Shown piece by piece: positions 61,148 through 64,000 of a stretch of 64,000 nt of DNA. The stretch spans positions 2,046,001-2,110,000 of the forward strand of contig NZ_CP116257.1 in the NCBI RefSeq assembly GCF_027947595.1. Direction: 5' to 3'. The position numbers and the translations under genes were made by a program. Source of the stretch: Streptomyces lienomycini. GTDB taxonomy: Bacteria > Actinomycetota > Actinomycetes > Streptomycetales > Streptomycetaceae. The first letter of the stretch is position 1; each line of letters begins with the position of its first letter. The notes beneath the pieces are model-generated. The model ran no database searches. It saw nothing but the letters and a program-made list of their open reading frames with translations, and had not been told where the DNA came from.

Positions 61148-61181
61148 GTATAGAAATTCAGAAGTTCGTATAGACTTCCAG
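61148..61181 (+). promoter_or_regulatory. Paired direct repeats before the carbamoyltransferase gene
   Basis: GTATAGAAATTCAG (61148-61161) recurs as GTATAGACTTCCAG (61168-61181), a 20-bp period or about two helical turns. The AT-rich core in this GC-rich genome suggests an arginine-regulator box or overlapping -10 elements (TATAGA). It ends 36 bp before the ATG. Confidence 0.55.
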
Positions 61182-61217
61182 GAGTCAGTCCCCGACCTGC
61201 ACCTCTGGAGCGCCCCC

Positions 61218-62225
61218 ATGGCGACAGTCCCGACCGCCCTCGCCGGCCGCCACTTCCTCAAGGAGCTGGATTTCACCGAGGAGGAGTTCCGCGGCCTGGT
61301 CGAGCTGGCCGCGGAGCTGAAGGCCGCGAAGAAGGCCGGGACGGAGAAGCGGTACCTCCAGGGCAGGAACATCGCGCTGATCTTCGAGAAGACCTCGACG
61401 CGTACCCGCTGCGCGTTCGAGGTCGCCGCCGCCGACCAGGGCGCCTCGACCACGTACCTCGACCCGTCCGGATCGCAGATCGGCCACAAGGAGTCCGTGA
61501 AGGACACCGCGCGCGTCCTCGGCCGCATGTTCGACGGCATCGAGTACCGGGGCGACAGCCAGGGCAAGGTCGAGGAGCTGGCGGCCTTCGCGGGCGTCCC
61601 CGTCTACAACGGCCTGACCGACGACTGGCACCCCACGCAGATGCTCGCCGACGTGCTCACGATGACCGAGCACGGCGACCGCCCCCTGCGGGACACCAGC
61701 TTCGCCTACCTCGGCGACGCCCGCTTCAACATGGGCAACTCCTACCTGGTGACCGGGGCGCTGCTCGGCATGGACGTGCGCATCGTCGCCCCGAAGCAGT
61801 ACTGGCCCGCCCAGGAGGTCGTCGACCGCGCCCACGGGCTCGCCGAGACCAGCGGGGCACGCGTCACCCTCACCGAGGACGTCGCCGAGGGCGTGCGCGG
61901 CGCCGGGTTCGTCGTCACCGACGTCTGGGTCTCCATGGGCGAGCCCAAGGACGTCTGGGCGGAGCGGATCAAGGCCCTCGCGCCCTACGCCGTCACCATG
62001 GACGTCCTGCGCGCCACCGGCAACCCGGACGTCAAGTTCCTGCACTGCCTGCCCGCCTTCCACGACCTGGGCACCAAGGTCGGCCAGGAGATCTTCGAGG
62101 CACACGGTCTGGACTCCCTGGAGGTCACGGACGAGGTCTTCGAGTCGCCGCACTCGGTCGTCTTCGACGAGGCGGAGAACCGCCTGCACACCATCAAGGC
62201 GGTCCTGGTCGCCACGCTGGCCTGA
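61218..62225 (+). CDS. argF: Ornithine carbamoyltransferase
   Basis: A 335-residue enzyme joining ornithine and carbamoyl phosphate to citrulline, or the reverse in catabolism. [15 protein letters not shown] carries the carbamoyl-phosphate loop [16 protein letters not shown] the second site and [10 protein letters not shown] the ornithine-site Cys. The length suits both the anabolic ArgF and the catabolic ArcB. Its location next to arginine deiminase favours catabolic use, but the gene has its own probable promoter, so a biosynthetic role is equally possible. Confidence 0.94.
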   Translation: MATVPTALAGRHFLKELDFTEEEFRGLVELAAELKAAKKAGTEKRYLQGRNIALIFEKTSTRTRCAFEVAAADQGASTTYLDPSGSQIGHKESVKDTARVLGRMFDGIEYRGDSQGKVEELAAFAGVPVYNGLTDDWHPTQMLADVLTMTEHGDRPLRDTSFAYLGDARFNMGNSYLVTGALLGMDVRIVAPKQYWPAQEVVDRAHGLAETSGARVTLTEDVAEGVRGAGFVVTDVWVSMGEPKDVWAERIKALAPYAVTMDVLRATGNPDVKFLHCLPAFHDLGTKVGQEIFEAHGLDSLEVTDEVFESPHSVVFDEAENRLHTIKAVLVATLA

Positions 62226-62344
62226 CCGGACGGCCCCGCCGGGCCCGTTATCCTGACCGGCGGCAGCGGAGCCACCCCTTCCGCCGCCGCCGACCGCGAC
62301 CACCGTCGCGCCCCCCGCACCACCAGAAACGAGCACCACCCGCC

Positions 62345-63784
62345 ATGCCCGCCTCCCGCGTCAAGTCCCCCCACCTCCTCGTCGCCGAATCCGGCGCGGA
62401 CCGCGAAGGCCACGGTCTCAAGCGCACCATGGGGCTGTTCCAGCTCGTCTGCTTCGGCGTCGGGGCGATCGTCGGCACCGGCATCTTCGTCGGCCTGTCC
62501 GACTCCGTCGCCGAGGCCGGCCCGGCCGTGGTCGTCTCCTTCGTCCTCGCCGCGATCACCTGCGTGTTCACCGCGTTCTCCTTCGCCGAGCTGGGCGGCG
62601 CCATCCCGGTCTCCGGCTCCTCGTACTCCTTCGCCTACGCCGGTCTCGGCGAGCGGACCGCGTTCCTCGTCGGCTGGTGCCTGCTCCTGGAGTACGGCGT
62701 GTCCGTCTCGGCGGTCGCGGTCGGCTGGAGCCAGTACGTCAACGAACTGCTCGACAGCGTCCTCGGCCTCCGGCTGCCCCAGGCGCTCTCCGCGGGCCCC
62801 GGCGAAGGCGGCGCCGTCAACCTGCCCGCGGTGATCGTCATCGCCCTGGCCTGCGTGCTGCTGGTGCGCGGCGTGCGGGAGAGCGCCCGCGCCACGGCCG
62901 CCATGGCCGTCCTCAAGCTGGCCGTCCTGCTCGCCTTCTGCGCCATCGGCTTCTACGCCTTCGAGGACGGCAACCTCACGCCCTTCTCACCGGCCGGCCT
63001 CGGCGGCATCGGCGCCGGCACCACCGCCGCCTTCTTCTCGTACATCGGCTTCGACGCGATCACCACGGCCGGCGAGGAGGCCAAGAACCCGCGCCGGGAC
63101 ATCCCCGTCGCGATCCTGGTCTGCATCGGCCTGGTCACCCTGCTCTACTGCGCGGTCGCCCTCGCCGCGACCGGCGCCGTCGGCGGCGACGCGGTCGGCG
63201 ACCGGCCCGCCGCGCTCTCCTACGTCGTCGACCGGGTCACCGGCTCCGCGATCGGCGGCGGCGTGGTCGCCTTCGGCGCGGTCGTCGCCATCGCCTCGGT
63301 GGTGCTCGCCGTGATGTACGGCCAGACCCGCATCCTGATGTCGATGTCCCGGGACGGCCTGATCCCCCGGGTCTTCGAGAAGGTCTCCCCGCGCACCGCG
63401 ACCCCCGTCGCCGGCACCCTGATCGTCGGCGTGGTCTTCGCCGTCCCCGCCGCCTTCGCCCCGCTCGACGCGGTGGTCAACCTGTGCACCATCGGCACCC
63501 TCGCCACCATGGCCGCCGTCAACGTCTCGGTGATCACCCTGCGGCGCCGCGAACCGGGCCTCGCCCGCACCTTCCGCGTGCCGCTCTACCCGGTGACACC
63601 GCTGCTCGGGGTCGGCTTCTGCCTCTACCTGATGTACGAGACGGGCGGCGGGACCTGGCTCCAGTTCGCGGTGTTCCTCGCGGTGGGCCTGCTGGTGTAC
63701 GCCGCCTACGGGCGCCGCCACTCCCGCCTCGCGGGAAGCGCGGTCACCGCGGACGACGCTGAGCGGGCACCGCGGGGAGCCTGA
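62345..63784 (+). CDS. APC-family amino acid permease
   Basis: A 479-residue transporter with twelve helices. GAIVGTGIFVGLSDSVAEAGP in helix 1 is the substrate-binding glycine motif of the cationic amino acid transporter branch, and FFSYIGFDAITTAGEEAKNPRRDIP is the helix 6-7 signature. It probably imports arginine or a related amino acid, in keeping with the neighbouring arginine genes. The gene overlaps the 3' end of the convergent ATP-binding protein gene by 41 bp. Confidence 0.93.
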   Translation: MPASRVKSPHLLVAESGADREGHGLKRTMGLFQLVCFGVGAIVGTGIFVGLSDSVAEAGPAVVVSFVLAAITCVFTAFSFAELGGAIPVSGSSYSFAYAGLGERTAFLVGWCLLLEYGVSVSAVAVGWSQYVNELLDSVLGLRLPQALSAGPGEGGAVNLPAVIVIALACVLLVRGVRESARATAAMAVLKLAVLLAFCAIGFYAFEDGNLTPFSPAGLGGIGAGTTAAFFSYIGFDAITTAGEEAKNPRRDIPVAILVCIGLVTLLYCAVALAATGAVGGDAVGDRPAALSYVVDRVTGSAIGGGVVAFGAVVAIASVVLAVMYGQTRILMSMSRDGLIPRVFEKVSPRTATPVAGTLIVGVVFAVPAAFAPLDAVVNLCTIGTLATMAAVNVSVITLRRREPGLARTFRVPLYPVTPLLGVGFCLYLMYETGGGTWLQFAVFLAVGLLVYAAYGRRHSRLAGSAVTADDAERAPRGA

Positions 63785-64000
63785 ACCAGACCGCCTTGCC
63801 CGACCCCGTGGGCCGGTGACCGCAGGACGAGCTGAGGGCGCGGATCAGAAGCAGACCGCGCCCGTCCTCGCGCCACGGGTCGGGCGGCTCCACCCCCGGG
63901 CGGGTGAGGTCGGCGGGCGGCACCGGGTCCGGGTCGTGGACCTCGACCTGGCAGCCGGTCGGCAGCAGCTCCACCACCAGCTCGATCGGCGTCTCGCCCG
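63744..64000 (-). CDS. RsbW-like ATP-binding protein (5' part outside window)
   Basis: Only the C-terminal part is visible. LPTGCQVEVHDPDPVPP followed by DGRGLLLIRALSSSCGHRP is the ATP-binding lid region of HATPase_c_2 proteins, the anti-sigma-factor kinase fold numerous in Streptomyces. It ends with KAVWFRLPA. It probably regulates a sigma factor or anti-anti-sigma protein encoded outside the window. Confidence 0.82.
   Translation of the reverse strand, partial: GETPIELVVELLPTGCQVEVHDPDPVPPADLTRPGVEPPDPWREDGRGLLLIRALSSSCGHRPTGSGKAVWFRLPAVPAQRRPR

Noticed and set aside
1..64000. tRNA or rRNA genes
   Set aside because: No T-loop or acceptor-stem pattern and no rRNA-like stretch were noticed on either strand by eye; a covariance search was not possible.

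Overview
The window is chromosomal DNA from a Streptomyces-type actinomycete. The evidence is very high GC with strong third-position bias, frequent GTG and TTG starts, many ATGA/GTGA start-stop overlaps, rare TTA codons, an F420-dependent oxidoreductase, a SepF paralogue and the short basic ribosomal protein bL37.

Positions 1-19640 (minus strand) hold a 14-gene exopolysaccharide operon whose gaps are all 70 bp or less. Read from its promoter end it encodes a priming sugar-phosphate transferase, a nucleotide-sugar dehydrogenase, a glycosyltransferase, two Wzz-like chain-length proteins with C-terminal kinase-like domains lacking a P-loop, an asparagine-synthase-type amidotransferase, a two-domain oxidoreductase, a heparinase II/III-like protein, a beta-helix lipoprotein, a Wzy-like polymerase, a second glycosyltransferase, a sugar C-methyltransferase, a sugar nucleotidyltransferase and a PIG-L deacetylase cut by the window edge. 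The product is probably an amidated, uronate-containing polymer. No Wzx flippase is visible. The first gene has a TTA codon at position 6, so the pathway may depend on the bldA tRNA.

Positions 19641-26140 hold a repeat-rich leader, a frameshifted efflux-pump relic, a 9-bp tandem array, a two-component system beside an MMPL exporter, a bL37 gene and a double-GNAT acetyltransferase. Positions 26240-34410 hold a TetR/MFS pair with two matching operator-like sites, a cbiMNQO cobalt importer behind a cobalamin riboswitch, a coupled K+ channel/ClC pair and a small membrane protein. Positions 34438-41542 hold a 1054-residue FAD/Fe-S oxidoreductase, a SepF paralogue, an ATPase coupled to a MazG-like pyrophosphohydrolase, a DUF6099-type protein with a TTA codon, and an LLM-family oxidoreductase.

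Positions 41700-59823 are the most unusual part. The Hen1/Pnkp RNA-repair pair comes first, with a REP-like palindrome inserted in frame in the Pnkp ligase domain. A vWA-MoxR-VMAP ternary conflict system follows. Its vWA component is fused to NB-ARC and TPR modules across a junction that carries, on the opposite strand, what reads as the N-terminus of an inositol monophosphatase. After a divergent cation/proton antiporter come a frameshifted alpha/beta hydrolase, a caspase-like protease whose C-terminal domain resembles the N-terminal EAD2-like domain of the VMAP protein, a 79-residue peptide with a Gly-rich tail, and an HExxH-type peptide-modification enzyme. No radical-SAM partner is present.

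Positions 59898-64000 hold arginine deiminase, ornithine carbamoyltransferase behind paired direct repeats, an APC amino-acid permease, and the 3' part of an RsbW-like ATP-binding protein.
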